Under the pieces are notes generated by a model. That model did no database searches. It worked only from the letters and a program-made list of their open reading frames with translations, and was not told the DNA's origin. From NCBI GenBank assembly GCA_036365145.1, contig JAEOAD010000001.1, positions 105,959,001-106,023,000 on the forward strand: a stretch of DNA of 64,000 bases, read 5' to 3'. Position 1 is the stretch's first letter. Each line of letters begins with the position of its first letter. A program made the position numbers and the translations under genes. The stretch comes from Orientallactaga sibirica (Eukaryota > Chordata > Mammalia > Rodentia > Dipodidae). Positions 33,450 to 45,629 of this stretch are shown one piece after another.

Positions 33450-33734
33450 CAGGTAGTTTGAATAAATGTTCCCCAATAGATTCAGGAGTTTTGTTAAAGC
33501 TTCATAGATTTCCAGCTACCTGGCTGAAGGAGGTGTCACTAGATGGATCTTAGGGTCCAGCCCTAAGGTGTGGTGGTGGGTTTGGAATTCTAGTCTAAAG
33601 ATATGCAAAATGCCTACGTTCCACCTGGAGTCCCAGGACTGTGCTTGCCTGTGCTGGTGGTGTGGCTTTTGGGTGGTGGCCTGTGGTTTTTCCCACTCTG
33701 TTTGGACCTGTGAAAGTGGGCCAGCTTCTTCACC
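33450..33734 (+). mobile_element. MaLR-type LTR, 3'-truncated
   Basis: Sister of the LTRs at 6355 and 57242 (ggtagtttgaataaatgttc, cctggctgaaggaggtgtca, aaagatatgcaaaatgcct). It stops at the poly-T of the L1 at 33735, so the L1 interrupted or replaced its end. Confidence 0.65.
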
Positions 33735-33765
<31 letters not shown>

Positions 33766-34744
33766 TGGCAATAATTACAGACAATAAACTATAATAGTTC
33801 CTTCCCCACCTCACTTTCCCCTTTGCAACTCCACTCTCCATCATATCCCCTCCCCCTCTCAATCAGTCTTTCTTTTATTTTGATGTCATCATCTTTTCCT
33901 CCTTTTATGACGATCTTATGTAGGTAGTGCCAGGCACTGCAAAGTCATGGATACCCATGGCATTTTGTGTCTGGAAGAGTGCATTGTAAGAAGTCCTACC
34001 CTTATTTGGCTCTTCCATTCTTTCTGTCCCCTCTTCTGCAATGGACACTGAGCCTTGGAAGGTGTGATAGAGACATTTCAGTGCTGAGCACTCCTCTGTC
34101 ATTTCTTCTCAGCACCATGATGCCTTTTGAGTTATCACAGAGGTCACTGCCATCTGAAAAGAGAAGCTTCTCTAACTAAAAGTGAGAGTAGCATTAATAT
34201 TTGGGTGTGAACATAATATAATGGTGAGCATAATATATGCTTTTAGCCAGACACTAGCAGACATTACGAGTCTAGGGCTCATGCCTTCCTCTATAATAGG
34301 TTTTCAGTGTCAGACATGTATTCCCTGGAGTGGAGTCTCCAGTCCAATTAGAGAGTGATTGGTTTCCCAAATAACAGACATGCCACTGTTGCACCCATTG
34401 GCTCATTTGGCCTGGCTGGCCCAACTTAAGGCTTGCAGTGTCCACTGTTGTTTATCTCCACTGATGACTTTTCTCTCCCATGGAGCTGCAAACAGTGTAG
34501 CTTTTTCCAGCTTTCTGTCAGCTGGTCTACATGGAGGAGGTTTCCAGCTCAATTCCAGCAGGATTTCTCAGTGACCTTGCAGCCCAAGCATGTGGAGTCT
34601 TCAGCAATAGGATCTTACTATCTATTCCTGATGGGGAACCAAGTGCCTTGGCAAGGGTCTGTAATGTTTGGGGGTATCAGGGACCTCCCTAGCCAACAAC
34701 TCTCTGGAAGGTATCTCATCCCTGGCACTGAAAATTTTCTTTTT

Positions 34745-34865
34745 CTTTTTCTTTTTGGTTTTTCGAGGTAGTCTCACTCTAGCTCAGGCTGACCTGGAAT
34801 TCACTATGTAGTCTCAAGCTGGCCTCGAACTCATGGTGAGCCTTCTACCTCTGCCTCCCGAGTGC
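34745..34865 (-). mobile_element. B1-like SINE nested in L1
   Basis: Reverse B1, slightly short, between ctgaaaattttc copies that form its target duplication inside the L1 3' UTR. Confidence 0.88.
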
Positions 34866-35597
34866 TGAAAATTTTCCAATAACAATCTATGGTTTCTGGG
34901 TGTGCCATTGTCCAAAATATAGGTTTCCATATGACTTATTTACACCCTCTTAGATTTTTGATTAATCCTCCCCTGACCCTTTCTTTACTCAATCTCTTCC
35001 CCTGACATCACTTAAGGAATTCCAACCCCAGTAATCTATTCATCTACTTACATATATGCAATGCAATCCCCTTAAATCCTCCCCTTTCTCCTCCTCCCTT
35101 ATAGCCCCCTTCTAGCTGACTGGCCTCTGCTACTGAGTTTTATTCCAACTCACATACAAGTCCAAACATTTGTAACTAGGATTCACATATGAGAGAGAAC
35201 ATGTGACCCTTGGCTTTCTGGGCCTGGATTACCTTACTAAATTTAATCCTTCCATATAATATAATCCATCCATTTCTCTGGAAATTTTATAACTTCATTT
35301 TTCTTTACTGCTGTGTTAAACTCCATTGTATAAATGTACCACATCTTCATTATGCACTCATTAGTTGAGAGACATCTAGGCTGGTTCCATTTCCTAGTTA
35401 TTGTGAATAGAGTGGCAATAAACATGGATCTCTAAGGTAATGTGATGAGTCCTTAGGATATATGCCTAGGAGTGGTATAGCTGGGTCATATGATAAATCT
35501 ATTTTTAGCTGTCTCAGGAACCTCCACATTCCCACCAACAGTGTAGAAATCTTCCTCTTTTTCCACATCCCCGCCAGAATTTATTGTCATTTGTTTT

Positions 35598-35827
35598 CTT
35601 TTATTATTTTTAATATATTTTATTTATTTATGTATTTGAGAGAGAGAGAAAGAGATGGAGAGAGTGAGAGAGAGAATGGGCATGCTAGGGCCTCCAGCCA
35701 CTGCAAACAAATTCCAGATGCATGTGCCTCCTTGTACATCTGGCTTACGTGGGTCCTGGAGAATTGAACCAGGGTCCTTTGGCTTTGCAGGAAAATGCCT
35801 TAACTACTAAGGCATCTTCTCCAGCCC
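35598..35827 (-). mobile_element. B2-like SINE nested in L1 copy 1
   Basis: Reverse B2-like element placed after tttattgtcatttgttttct of the L1. It lies at the equivalent position to the SINE at 38143 in L1 copy 2, and both carry the variant cttgtacatctgg. Confidence 0.9.
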
Positions 35828-36528
35828 CTATTTTCTTGATAATAGCCATTCTGACAGGAGTGAGATGGAATCTCAAAGTAGTTTTAAGTCTCATTTCCCT
35901 CATGGCTAAAGATGTGAAAGATTTTTTTCAGATGTTTATAAGCCATCTGAGTTTCTTCTTTTGAAAACTATTTAGATCCATGTCCCACTTGTAATTTGCT
36001 TGTTTGATTTCTTATTATTTAGTTTTTTTTAGTTCTTTGTATATCCTGGATGTTACAAGATATTAATCCTCTGTCAGATGTATAGCTGGCAAAGATTTTT
36101 TCCCATTCTATAGGTTGCCTCTTTGCTCTATTCACAGTGTTGTTTGCTGTAAAAAAACAAAAACAAAAACAAAACAAAGCTTTGTAATTTCATGAGGTCC
36201 CAATGGTTGATGAGTGGCTTAATTTCCTGATCAACTGGGGTTATATTCAGAAAGTTGTTGCCTATGCCAATATGTTGAAGGGTTTCCCCTACTTTTTCCT
36301 CTACCAGTTTCAGAACTTCAGGTCTAATATTAAGGTCTTTGATCCACTTGGACTTAATTCTTGTGCATGGAGAGAGATAAGGATCTATTTTCATCCTTCT
36401 ACATATAGATATCCAGCTTTCCCAGCACCATTTGTTAAAGAGGCTGTCTTTTCTCCATTGAGAATTGTGGGCATTTTTGTCATAGATCAGTTCATTTGTG
36501 TAGTTGCCCAGACTTACCTCTAGGTCCT

Positions 36529-37207
36529 TGTGGGTCTTCGCTGTTCCCCAGGGTCATTGGCCACCGAAGTCCCGGGTGCAGGAGGAGTTGGGGGGAAGAA
36601 GCAGGGTCCTGGAGCAGGTGAGTGCAATGGGCAATGAATACCAGGGAGACAGTCTGATGGACAGCACTTGTTTATTCAAAAGGAGAGTGGGTTTATAAAT
36701 ATTTGGGAAAGGTTGAGTAGGCACATACAGACTATATGGCCATTGGATACATCGTTTATGGGTTGCTATCTAATTGGTTGAAAGGCAGAAGTGTAAGGGA
36801 GATAGGGGCAGGAAAAGCTACATGACTTCAGAATCGAGAGAGAGGAGCTATAAGGGAGATAACAGAAGTGGCAGGAAAAGCTACATGACTTCAGCCACAT
36901 AAGGGTATCTTGGGCAGCTAGCCACAAGATCAGGAACTGTGGGGGAAGGGCAAAGCCTGACTTATGGAATGGTCCAATGCTTTGGGGATCAAGAAGGGGG
37001 GAGGGCCTCGCCACTTCTGCCCACTCTGGATGATGACAGGGAACACTACAACCTTGCCTGAGGGTAGGGAAGGCCAGTCACCATCACCAGGGTGGGTTCC
37101 CTATGATAAGGCCAGCTGCAATCCCCACAGCTCAAGGTCCCTGGCCATGTCCAACAGTTCAGGCCAGCTTCCTCACAGTCCCAGCCCATTTTTAGCAATG
37201 CCCAACA
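36529..37207 (-). mobile_element. Solo LTR of an endogenous retrovirus, 679 bp
   Basis: Bounded by TG...CA ends and a perfect 6-bp target duplication ggtcct (36523-36528 and 37208-37213) inside L1 ORF2. On the minus strand it has a TATA-like tttataaa near 36690 and aataaa at 36671-36676, which give the transcription direction. A U3-like segment is duplicated in tandem (gcaggaaaagctacatgact at about 36818 and 36871). No internal retroviral sequence is present, so it is a solo LTR left by recombination. The 6-bp duplication suggests an ERV1/ERVK-type element. Confidence 0.88.
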
Positions 37208-37392
37208 GGTCCTCTATTCTGTTCCTTCAATCTACATGTCTGTTTTTGTGTCAGTACCAGACGGTTTTTGTTACTATGGCTCTGTAATATAGGTTAAAAC
37301 CAGGTATGGTGATATACTGCCAGCCTTATTTTTGTTGCTCAAAATTGTTTTGGCTATTCAAGTTTTTTTGTGCTTCCAAATGAATTTTAAGG

Positions 37393-40300
37393 TTTCTAGT
37401 AACAGTCTATAGCTTCTGGTGTGCCATTATCCAAAAAAGTAGGTTATCATGTGGCTCATTAACAATATCCTGAATTTTGATTAACCTTCCCTGCACTCCT
37501 TTTACTCAATCCCTTTCCCTTATCTTGCTTAGACCATCCCACCCAGAGTAATCTGTCCATCTACTTACAAAAGTATAGTACCATCCCCTTAAGTCCACCC
37601 CCTCCTCCTCCTTTATATCCCTTTTCCAGCTTACTGGTCTCTGCTACCAACTTTTACTCCAACTCTAACACAAGTTTGAACATTTGTAGCTAGGATCCAC
37701 GTATGAGAGAAAACATGAAACGTTTGGCTTTATGTGTGGATAACCTCATTTAGTATAATCATTTCCATATCTATCCACTTCCCTGCAAATTTTATGATTT
37801 AATTTTTCTTTACTGCTGAATAGCACTCCATTGTGTAAATGTACCACATCTTTATTATCCATTCATCTGTTGAGGGATATCTAGGCTGGTTCCATTTCCT
37901 AGCTTTTGTGAATAGAGCTGCAATAAATATTGTTGTGCAAGTATCTCTAAGGTAGTGAGAAAAGTCCTTAGGATATATGCCTAGGAGTGCTATAGCTGGA
38001 TCATATGGTAAATCTATTTCTAACTCTCTTAGGAACCTCCACACTGATTTCCACAATGGCTATACCAGACTACATTCCCACCAACAGTGTAGAAGGGTTT
38101 CTCTTTTTCCATATACTCACCAACATTTATTGTCATTTGTTTTCTTTTTTTAAAAGATATTTAATTTGCTTATTTATTTGAGAGCTAGAGAGAGGAAGAG
38201 GCAGAGAGAAAGAGTGAATGGGCATGTCAGGGCCTCTAGCTACTTCAAAAGAACTCCAGATGCATGTGCCCCTTGTACATCTGGCTTATGTAGGTCCTGG
38301 GGAATGGAACCGGGTCCTTAGGCTTTGCAGGCAAATGCCTTAACCACTAAGTCATTTTCCCAGCCCCATCATTTGTTTGCTTGATGATAGCCATTCTGAC
38401 AGGAGTGAGATGGAATCTCAAAGTAGTTTTAATTTGCATTTCCCTGGTGGCTAAGGATGTAGAACACATTTTTAGATGTTTACATGCCATCTGTATTTCT
38501 TCATTTGCAAACTCTCTATTTAGTTCCATAGCCCATTTTTTAACTGGGTTGTTTGACTTCTTATTGTTTTGTTTTTTTAAGTTCTTTGTATATTCTGAAT
38601 ATTAATCCTCTCGCAGATGCATAGCTGGCAAAGATTTTCTCCCATTCTGTAGGTTGTCTCTTTGCGCTATTCACAGTGTCCTTTGCTGTCCAAAGCTTTG
38701 TAATTTCATGAGATCCCAGTAGTTGATTAGTGGTTTTATTTCCTGAGCAATTGGGGTTATATTCAGAAAGTCATTGCCTATGCCAATATATTGAAGGGTT
38801 TTCCCTACTTTTTCTTCTAGCAGTTTTAGAGTTTCAGGTCTGATATTAAGGTCCCTGATCCATTTGGACTTGATTCTTGTGCATGGAGAATGACAAGGAT
38901 CTATTTTCATCCTTCTACATATAGATATTCAGTTTTCCCAGCACCACTTGCTGAATGAAATTTTTTGGCATTTTTGTCAAAAATCAGATGGCTGTAGCTG
39001 CCTGGATTAATATCTGTGTCCTCTATTCTGTTCCATTGATCTACGTGTCTGTCTTTGTGTCAGTACCATGCTGTTTTTACTGTGTCTTTGTAATATAGCT
39101 TAAAATCAGATATGGTGATACTGCCAGCCTTATTTTTGTTGCTCAAAATGTTTTGGCTATTTGTGTATTTTTGTACTTGCAAATGAATTTTAGGATTGTT
39201 TTTTCTATTTCCATGAAGAATGACATTGGAATTTTAATGGGGATTGGATTAAGTGTGTAGATTGCTTTTGGTAAGACTGACATTTTCAGAATATTGTTTC
39301 TTCCAATCCAAGAACATGGGATGTCTTTCCATTTCATAGTGTCTCCTGCAAATTCTGTCTTGAGTGTTTTAAAGTTTTCCTTATAGAGATCTTTCACTTT
39401 CTTTGTTAGATTTATTTTAAGGTACTTTATTTTCTTTTGAGGCAATTGTGAGTGGGAAAGATTCCCTGATTTCATTCTCTGCATGTTTGTTGTTAGTATA
39501 TAAAAAGCCACTGATTTCTGTGTATTTATATTGTATCCTTCCACATTGCTAAATTGTTTATCAGCTCTAACAGTTTGCTGGTAGAGTCTTTAGAGTCTTT
39601 TATGTATACAATCATATCATCAGCAAATAATGATAATTTGCTCTCTTCCTTTCCAATTTCCCTTTTATGAGTGTCATCTGTCTTATTGGTATAGCTAAGA
39701 CTTCTAGTACTTTATTAAATAAGAGTGGAGACAGTGAACACCCTTGTCTTGTTACTGATTTTAGTGGAAAAGCTTCAAGTTTTTTCCCCATTTACTATTA
39801 TGTTGGCTGTAGGTTTGTCATAAATAGCCTTTATTATGTTAAGATATGTTCCTTCTATTCCCAGTTTCTATAGGACTTTTACCATGAAGGGATGGTGGAT
39901 TTGTCAAATGCCTTTTCTGCATCTATTCAGATGATCATATGACTTTTTTCATTCAGCCCATTTATGTAGTCATATCACATTTATCGATTTGCATATGTTG
40001 AACCATCCTTGCATCTCTGGGATGAAGCTTACTTGGTTGAGGTGAATGATCATTTTAATATATTCTTGTATTCTACTTATCAGTATTTTGTTGAAAATTT
40101 TTGCATCTATGTTCATGAGGGAGATTAGTCTGTAATTTTCTTTTTTTGGTTCTGTCTCTGTCTGGTTTTAGTATCAGGGTGATGCTGGCTTCGTAGAAGA
40201 AGTTCAGTAGAATTCTTTCCTGTTCTATTTTATGGAAAAGTTTGAGAAGCAGTGGTATTAGTTCTTACATGAATGTCTGATAAAATTCACCAGTGAAACC

Positions 40301-40835
40301 ATCTGGGCCTGGACTTTTAGTCAGGAGACTTTTTATAACTGCTTGGATCTCCTTGTTATAGGTCTATTTAAATGGTTTATCTCCTCTTGATTTAATTTAG
40401 GTAGGTCATATGAATCAAGGAAATCATCCATTTCTTTCAGATTTTCAAACTTAAAGGCACATATATTCTTGAAGTCTGTCCTTATGGTGACTTTTTCATC
40501 TCTAATTTTAGTAATTTTTGTCTCTTCTCTCTTTCTTCTGGTCAGATTTGCTAAGGGTTTATCAATCTTGTTTATCCTTTCAAAGAACCAACTCTTTGTT
40601 TCATTGATTCTCTAGATTCTTTTTTTGGTTTCTATTTCATTAATTTTTGCCCTAATCTTTATTATTTCTTCCCATCTACTGATTTTTGCTTTGTCTTGTA
40701 AGGTGAAGCATTAAATTGTTTACTCATGAACTGTCTAATTTCTTAATATAGGCAGTTAGAGTTATAAATTTCCTCTTAGGACTGCCTTCATTGTGCACCA
40801 AAAGTTCTGGTATGCTTTGAATTACAATTGTTTTT
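37393..40835 (-). mobile_element. L1 copy 2, truncated at both ends
   Basis: A second minus-strand L1 beginning directly in the 3' UTR (no poly-T at the junction) and running through ORF2 to about 40835. ORF2 translation fragments include FLRELEIDLPYDPAIALLGI (38.0 kb) and a 133-codon piece at 39143-39544, broken by many stops. It repeats the region 34.87-37.39 kb of copy 1, at roughly 85-90% identity by eye. The B2-like SINE at 38143-38366 sits at the equivalent site. Confidence 0.88.
38143..38366 (-). mobile_element. B2-like SINE nested in L1 copy 2
   Basis: Reverse copy. Flanked by tcatttgttttctt and tcatttgtttgctt, its target duplication. Same L1 position as the SINE at 35598. Confidence 0.9.
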
Positions 40836-41204
40836 TGGAATTTGGCATTTTTGCACATATATCAACTCATATATAAATATGAAATCCATTTATCTTTCAT
40901 ATACTTTAAATACATTGTCAGAAAGTAATTTATGCAATATTTTAAATTATGTACATAAAACTCAAAATTAAAGAGAGATCAAATGAGACAAGGGGGGTAT
41001 TGTCATAGTCATAGTCCTTTCTCTGCAGCTATGGTGTGAAATGTTTCACTTGTGGATTCATGTTGTTGTTCAAAGAGTTTTGGATTTTTGGATGAGGCAT
41101 GCTTAATCAATATAAAGTACAATGAACCATTTGACCTCCATGGCCAAAGGGGCATGTGTATTGTCATTGTCTTGTTAGTGATCTTTTAAAAACCTGAGTG
41201 AAAC
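40836..41204. other. Intergenic stretch, no recognised feature
   Basis: AT-rich unique sequence after the L1 5' break. Nothing recognised. Confidence 0.5.
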
Positions 41205-41357
41205 TGCCAGATATAGTGGCACACACCTTTAATCCGAGCACTCAAGAGGCTCTGTAGAAGGATCACTGTGAGGTCAAGGCCACCTGAGACTACGTAGTGA
41301 ATTCCAGGTCAGCCTGGGCTAGATTGAGACCCTACCTCAAAAAAAAAAAAAAAAAGC
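41205..41357 (+). mobile_element. B1-like SINE
   Basis: Diverged B1 with poly-A tail (41338-41356). Confidence 0.85.
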
Positions 41358-41364
41358 AATTTAA

Positions 41365-41790
41365 AGTAGGAAACATTTATCTTGGCCCTTGGTTTCAGAG
41401 GGTTCACCCACAGTTGGCTGCCTCCATTGTTTAGTCCTGAAGTGAGTCAGAAACAGGACAGCAAGAACGTGGTGGAGGAACTGACTCACCTCATGGCAGG
41501 TAGGAAGAAGAGAGAGCAGTTAACTGAGAGGGACCAGAACTGAGACACACCCTTCTAAGGTCTGTCCCCCAGTGACCTACTTCCTCCAGCTGGGCCCCAC
41601 CTTCCACAGTTCCCAGTCTATTCAAATTTTGAACTAGCTATTGAATTTACCTGTTCATTAGTCTAGAGCTCTCATGATCTAATCATCTTTGGAAATGGCT
41701 TCTAGATACATCCAAGGGTGTGCTGTACTATCTCCTAGGCACCTTCAGTCCAATCAAGTTGACAAGATTACATATCATCACACCTTGTGA
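41365..41790 (-). mobile_element. MaLR-like LTR fragment
   Basis: Shares segments with the LTR-like elements at 54340 and 51978 (acatttatcttggccc, ctcacctcatggcag, cagtgacctacttcctccag, attcaaattt). Read as reverse orientation of a rodent MT/ORR1-like LTR. Edges uncertain. Confidence 0.5.
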
Positions 41791-42434
41791 ATGGCTGCTG
41801 CTCGGGAACAGCTACTGAAGAAGGAGGGGGAAAGAATTCATGTATGGACTTTTGTTTCCAGTTGGTGAAAAGGTTTTCAGTATTAACCTTCTTAGTTTTC
41901 CATGCTGTGTATGTACCCAGGGGGGTCTCAAAGAAGATTAGACTTCAATCTCAACAGAGAAATATCATAGCAACTGAATACTACATTCAGACATTGACGT
42001 TTATGTCCACAGGGATCACCAGTACCCACACAGAACTAGTTGCCAAGGCTGGGCTGGCACCAGTAGGCACAAGCCTACTGACAAGTGATGCTGAGAGGAA
42101 CTAAAGTAGCAGCTGAGAAGGGTTTGCTACACTGTCCAGTCAGCAGAGCCCAGCACTTGTGTCTAGTAGCAGTGAGGTGGAGCTAGATCACACAGCACTT
42201 TGGGGATCCTTGATGGGGATGTTTCTGCCAATACCACCCCATATTGTTTTGGCCTTGTTAGAAGTCTTGATCAAAGGGGAGCTGTGATCAGTGAAAGGTG
42301 CCACAGCCTTTTGCTGCACATTAATAACTCATGTTCGGTGTGTGGGCAGTTGGTTGTCTTCACTTAAACATAGCACTCATTATCTCTTAAATTCTATCTT
42401 GTTGAGGGTGGGCTCTCTTTCTTCAGCTACTCAA
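41791..42434. other. Intergenic stretch, no recognised feature
   Basis: Unique-looking sequence with a 105-codon plus-strand open frame from 41787 that I do not recognise. It has no promoter or splice context I can defend. Confidence 0.4.
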
Positions 42435-42471
42435 CATCTTTTTTTATTTTATTTTATTTTAGAGTGGGGAG

Positions 42472-42509
<38 letters not shown>

Positions 42510-42706
42510 GAGAGAGAGAGAATTGGCATGCCAGGGCCTCAGCCACTGCAATGGAACTCCAGATGCTTGCACCACCTAGTGGGCATATGCGACCTTGTGC
42601 TTGCCTCGCCTTTGTGCATCTGGCTGACATGGGATCTGGAGAATCAAACATGGATCCTTAGACTTTGCAGGCAAGTGCCTTAACCACTAAGTCATCTCTC
42701 CAGCAC
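42435..42706 (-). mobile_element. B2-like SINE with (GA)n
   Basis: Reverse copy with an expanded (GA)n at about 42477-42520 and a 25-bp longer body. Confidence 0.88.
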
Positions 42707-42719
42707 CCCCTTTTTTTGC

Positions 42720-43228
42720 ATGTATGTTTATGTGTATGCATGTTGGCCCATATGTGTATGTAGGTGTGTATACACATGTTCACATGCATGTGGAGGCCAG
42801 AGGTCAATGTTGGGTATCTCTGTCTATTGCTTTCCACTCTATTTTGTTAAAATATATAATTAATTAATTAATTTATTTGAGAGAGAGAAAAAGTCAGAGA
42901 GATATGCATCTGGCTTACATGGGTCCTGGAGAATTGAACCAGGATCCTTTGGCTTTGCAGGCAAAGGCCTTAACCACTAAGCCATCGCTCCAGCCCCATG
43001 CTTTCCACTCTATTTTGAGATGGGGTCTCTCAGAGAATCAGGAGCTCACTGATCCAGCTAGACAATCTAGTCAGCAAGCCCTGGAGAGCCTCCTGTCTCT
43101 GCCTTCAGGACACTGGGAAGACTGCCAACTGCTACCACACCAAACATTTTACCTGGGTGCTGGGAACCAAACTCCAGTCATGCTTGGGTGGCAAGGCACT
43201 TTCCCCACAAAGCCATCTCTCCCACCCT
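42720..43228 (-). mobile_element. Older rodent SINE (B4/B3-like), interrupted
   Basis: Reverse element with acatgcatgtggaggccaga, cctcctgtctctgccttcag, gggtgctgggaaccaaactc and ccatctctcccaccct. Interrupted at 42847-42998 by a B2-like element with a 19-bp target duplication. Confidence 0.65.
42847..42998 (-). mobile_element. B2-like SINE with internal deletion and 19-bp target duplication
   Basis: Reverse copy that lost most of its body: the (GA) segment joins directly to atgcatctggcttacatggg. The 19-mer tgctttccactctattttg flanks it exactly (42828-42846 and 42999-43017), a textbook L1-mediated insertion. Confidence 0.93.
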
Positions 43229-43934
43229 TCAAGATCTCTTTGTACCTTGACTGTGCCATCCATCACTTCTGTCTCCAAAGCTGGGCATGTGAACTGGTTT
43301 GGAAATTAAAGAGTTGGCAAATGTGAAGTGAGGGGACAGCTATTGATCATCTGTCACCGCTACGCATCTTGGACTGTGGTTGCTTTCCTTATGCTAAAGG
43401 GTTGTGTCTATCTTGGTTTAGGTTCCCCAAAAGTAGAACTTGAAGCAAGAAGTAGATATTTGAGAGTCAGTCCCATTGGACAAGAGTGAGAGTTTGAGGT
43501 GAATAAGCCAGGGGGAGTCAATCAAGGCTATATTCTGAACTTACTCCTGCTATGCTGACAGCTGGGGCTCAGTCCTGCTGGGGACCCTCCAGAGGAATTG
43601 CACAAAATGGGCCCCAGAATTGTCCCACTGAAGAATGGGGGATGGAGACACCTTTCTAGCCACCTCTCATTGACCAATAGTTGAGTGTTTCCCAAGGGCA
43701 TTAGCCCCCTGTACCTTCAGGGAAGATATGACTGCAGAAGCTGAGTGGACTTCTGGTAGCACATCTGGGTGGAGCTACAATGAAAATGAGGGAATGAGAC
43801 ATGGGTTTGCTTAACCAAGAGTTGTTTGCTTGTGAGATTTGGCTGTGAGCTTGGCAAAGGAGGACATTTATCTCAGGTGCACCAAGAACTCCCACTGCCC
43901 CACTCTTCTGAGCTGATGACATCAATTCTTTCTT
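43229..43934. other. Intergenic stretch, no recognised feature
   Basis: Unique sequence. Nothing recognised. Confidence 0.5.
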
Positions 43935-44155
43935 TAAAAATATTTTATTTATTTATTTGCAAGGAGAAATAGAGAAAGAAGGAGAAAGGGAGGGAGAGAG
44001 AGGAGAGAGACTGTGCATGGGTTGCCAGGGCCTCTAGGGACTCAGATGCATGCATCACTTTGTGCATCTGGCTTTACGTGAGTACTGGGAAAGCCAATCT
44101 GGGTTGTTAGGCTTTGCAGGCAAGTGCCTTAACTGCTGAGCCATCTCCCGAGCCC
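43935..44155 (-). mobile_element. B2-like SINE
   Basis: Reverse complete copy. Flank gatgacatcaattct / aatggcatcagttct. Confidence 0.9.
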
Positions 44156-45312
44156 TAATGGCATCAGTTCTATTCCATCCATCTTTTCCTCTTCACCATG
44201 GAGACAATGCTGTTTCCACACACTAGGTGTGAAAGATTCACAGGCATGGCCTCGTCTCTGGCTTTCACACTTTTCCAAGACAGTCCTCTCACCCCAATCC
44301 CTCGGGTTTACAGACGGCTTGGAGAAGTTGCTGGTGGTGGTGGGGCGGGGGGTGGAGGGTTGGGGTTAAACAGCAACAGAGTGACGTTCCACAGGCACTG
44401 GCTGCTGGAGGCCATGAGGCCCAATGGTGGTAACCTTCGTTAGGCAAGTACCTCATTACCCTGGAGAAACCTCAACTTTGATGTAGTTACGTAATGCCCA
44501 GGTTTCTCCTGGAAACTGTGCATGAGACCCTTCAGTTCATATATGTTAGGTCCATTAGGAAGAGTCTGCCCAGGAAAGTTAAAGAAATATTTTGTCTCAC
44601 ATCAAAACCATACCTTGTTGGAGACCACCCTGTAGGAACCATGCGTACCTTGTGTGCTGAACACAAACAGGGCACAAGCACCCTGCAGGCCATTGTTTAC
44701 CAACCCCTCATCTGGGGAGTCATTCACAGGACATCACAAACATACAGTGCTGATATTCTCTTGGGAAGAGGGCGGGAGGCAAAACACAGAGGAAAAGAGT
44801 AGGAACCTTGTTCTGTCCCATCTGGCCAGGCCTTTGACTATCTGCAAAGTATGCTTGTTCAGGGGGAGAATAATACTCAGCTTCTGGGGCTGCCTTTTCC
44901 TGGCTTGGGGTGCCACAACACACTTAAGTCAGGTGGAGGCTTTTCTCTGAGTTAGGAAGGTGAGTTAAGTGCTGAAGTCCATAGAGTCAGAATGGAGACA
45001 TACACAGTGGCATCCATCTGAGTCCAGTCAGGAGAATAATCATACATTCATCTCAACAGGAAAAAGTAATGTAACAAACAACAAACTAACAGGGAAGCTG
45101 ATTGCCAAGAGGTAGGCTAGTAAGAAGTAAGGTCTAAAATGTATAGCCATTGCAGATATAATATTCTTGCAAATAATATGCATATTAGTTTGCTAGGACT
45201 GTCATGTAAAGTACCACAGAGTAGGTAATGTAAGCAAAGAAAGTTTTGGATGCTAGACACACAGGCTCAAGCTATCAGAACAGATAATTTATTTTTTAAA
45301 AAATATTTCTAG
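44156..45312. other. Intergenic stretch, no recognised feature
   Basis: About 1.1 kb with few repeats and a G-rich (GGTGGTGG) patch near 44332. Overlapping open frames of 81-102 codons are not recognised. Confidence 0.45.
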
Positions 45313-45462
45313 CCAGGCGTGGTGGCACACGCCTTTAATCCTGGCACTGGGGAGGCAGAGGTAGGAGGATCGCCATGAGTGTTCAGGGACACCCTGAGAC
45401 TATGAAGTGAATTCCAGGTCAGCTTGGGCTAGAGTGAAACCCTACCTCAAAAAAAAAACATA
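45313..45462 (+). mobile_element. B1-like SINE
   Basis: Full B1 with A-rich then (TA)n tail. First of three adjoining SINEs. Confidence 0.9.
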
Positions 45463-45479
45463 TATATATATATTTCTAA

Positions 45480-45628
45480 ACTGGGCGTGGTGGCACATGC
45501 CTTTAATCCCAGCACTCAGGAGGCAAAGGTAGGAGGATCACCATGAGTTCGAGGCCATCCTAAGACTACATAGTGAATTCCAGGTCATCCTGAGCTACAG
45601 TGAGATCCTACCTCGAAAAACCAAGAAA
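45480..45628 (+). mobile_element. B1-like SINE
   Basis: Full B1, starts aactgggcgtggtggcac. Second of the cluster. Confidence 0.9.
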
Positions 45629-45629
45629 A

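Larger units (their letters stand above)
33735..37392 (-). mobile_element. L1 copy 1, 5'-truncated, interrupted by an LTR and two SINEs
   Basis: Minus-strand L1. The complement of the poly-A tail is the T-run at 33735-33766, followed by 3' UTR and the C-terminal part of ORF2 in several frames (RKWNQPRCLSTNECIMKMWY near 35.3 kb, TRIKSKWIKDLNIRPEVL near 36.3 kb). Stops and shifts break the frame. The 5' end is cut within ORF2 at about 37392, where L1 copy 2 abuts. Contains a B1 (34745-34865), a B2-like (35598-35827) and a solo LTR (36529-37207). Confidence 0.9.

Noticed and set aside
35243..39544. Reverse-transcriptase-like open frames as active L1 ORF2
   Set aside because: They are short pieces in changing frames with stops and insertions. 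Both L1 copies are 5'-truncated and dead.
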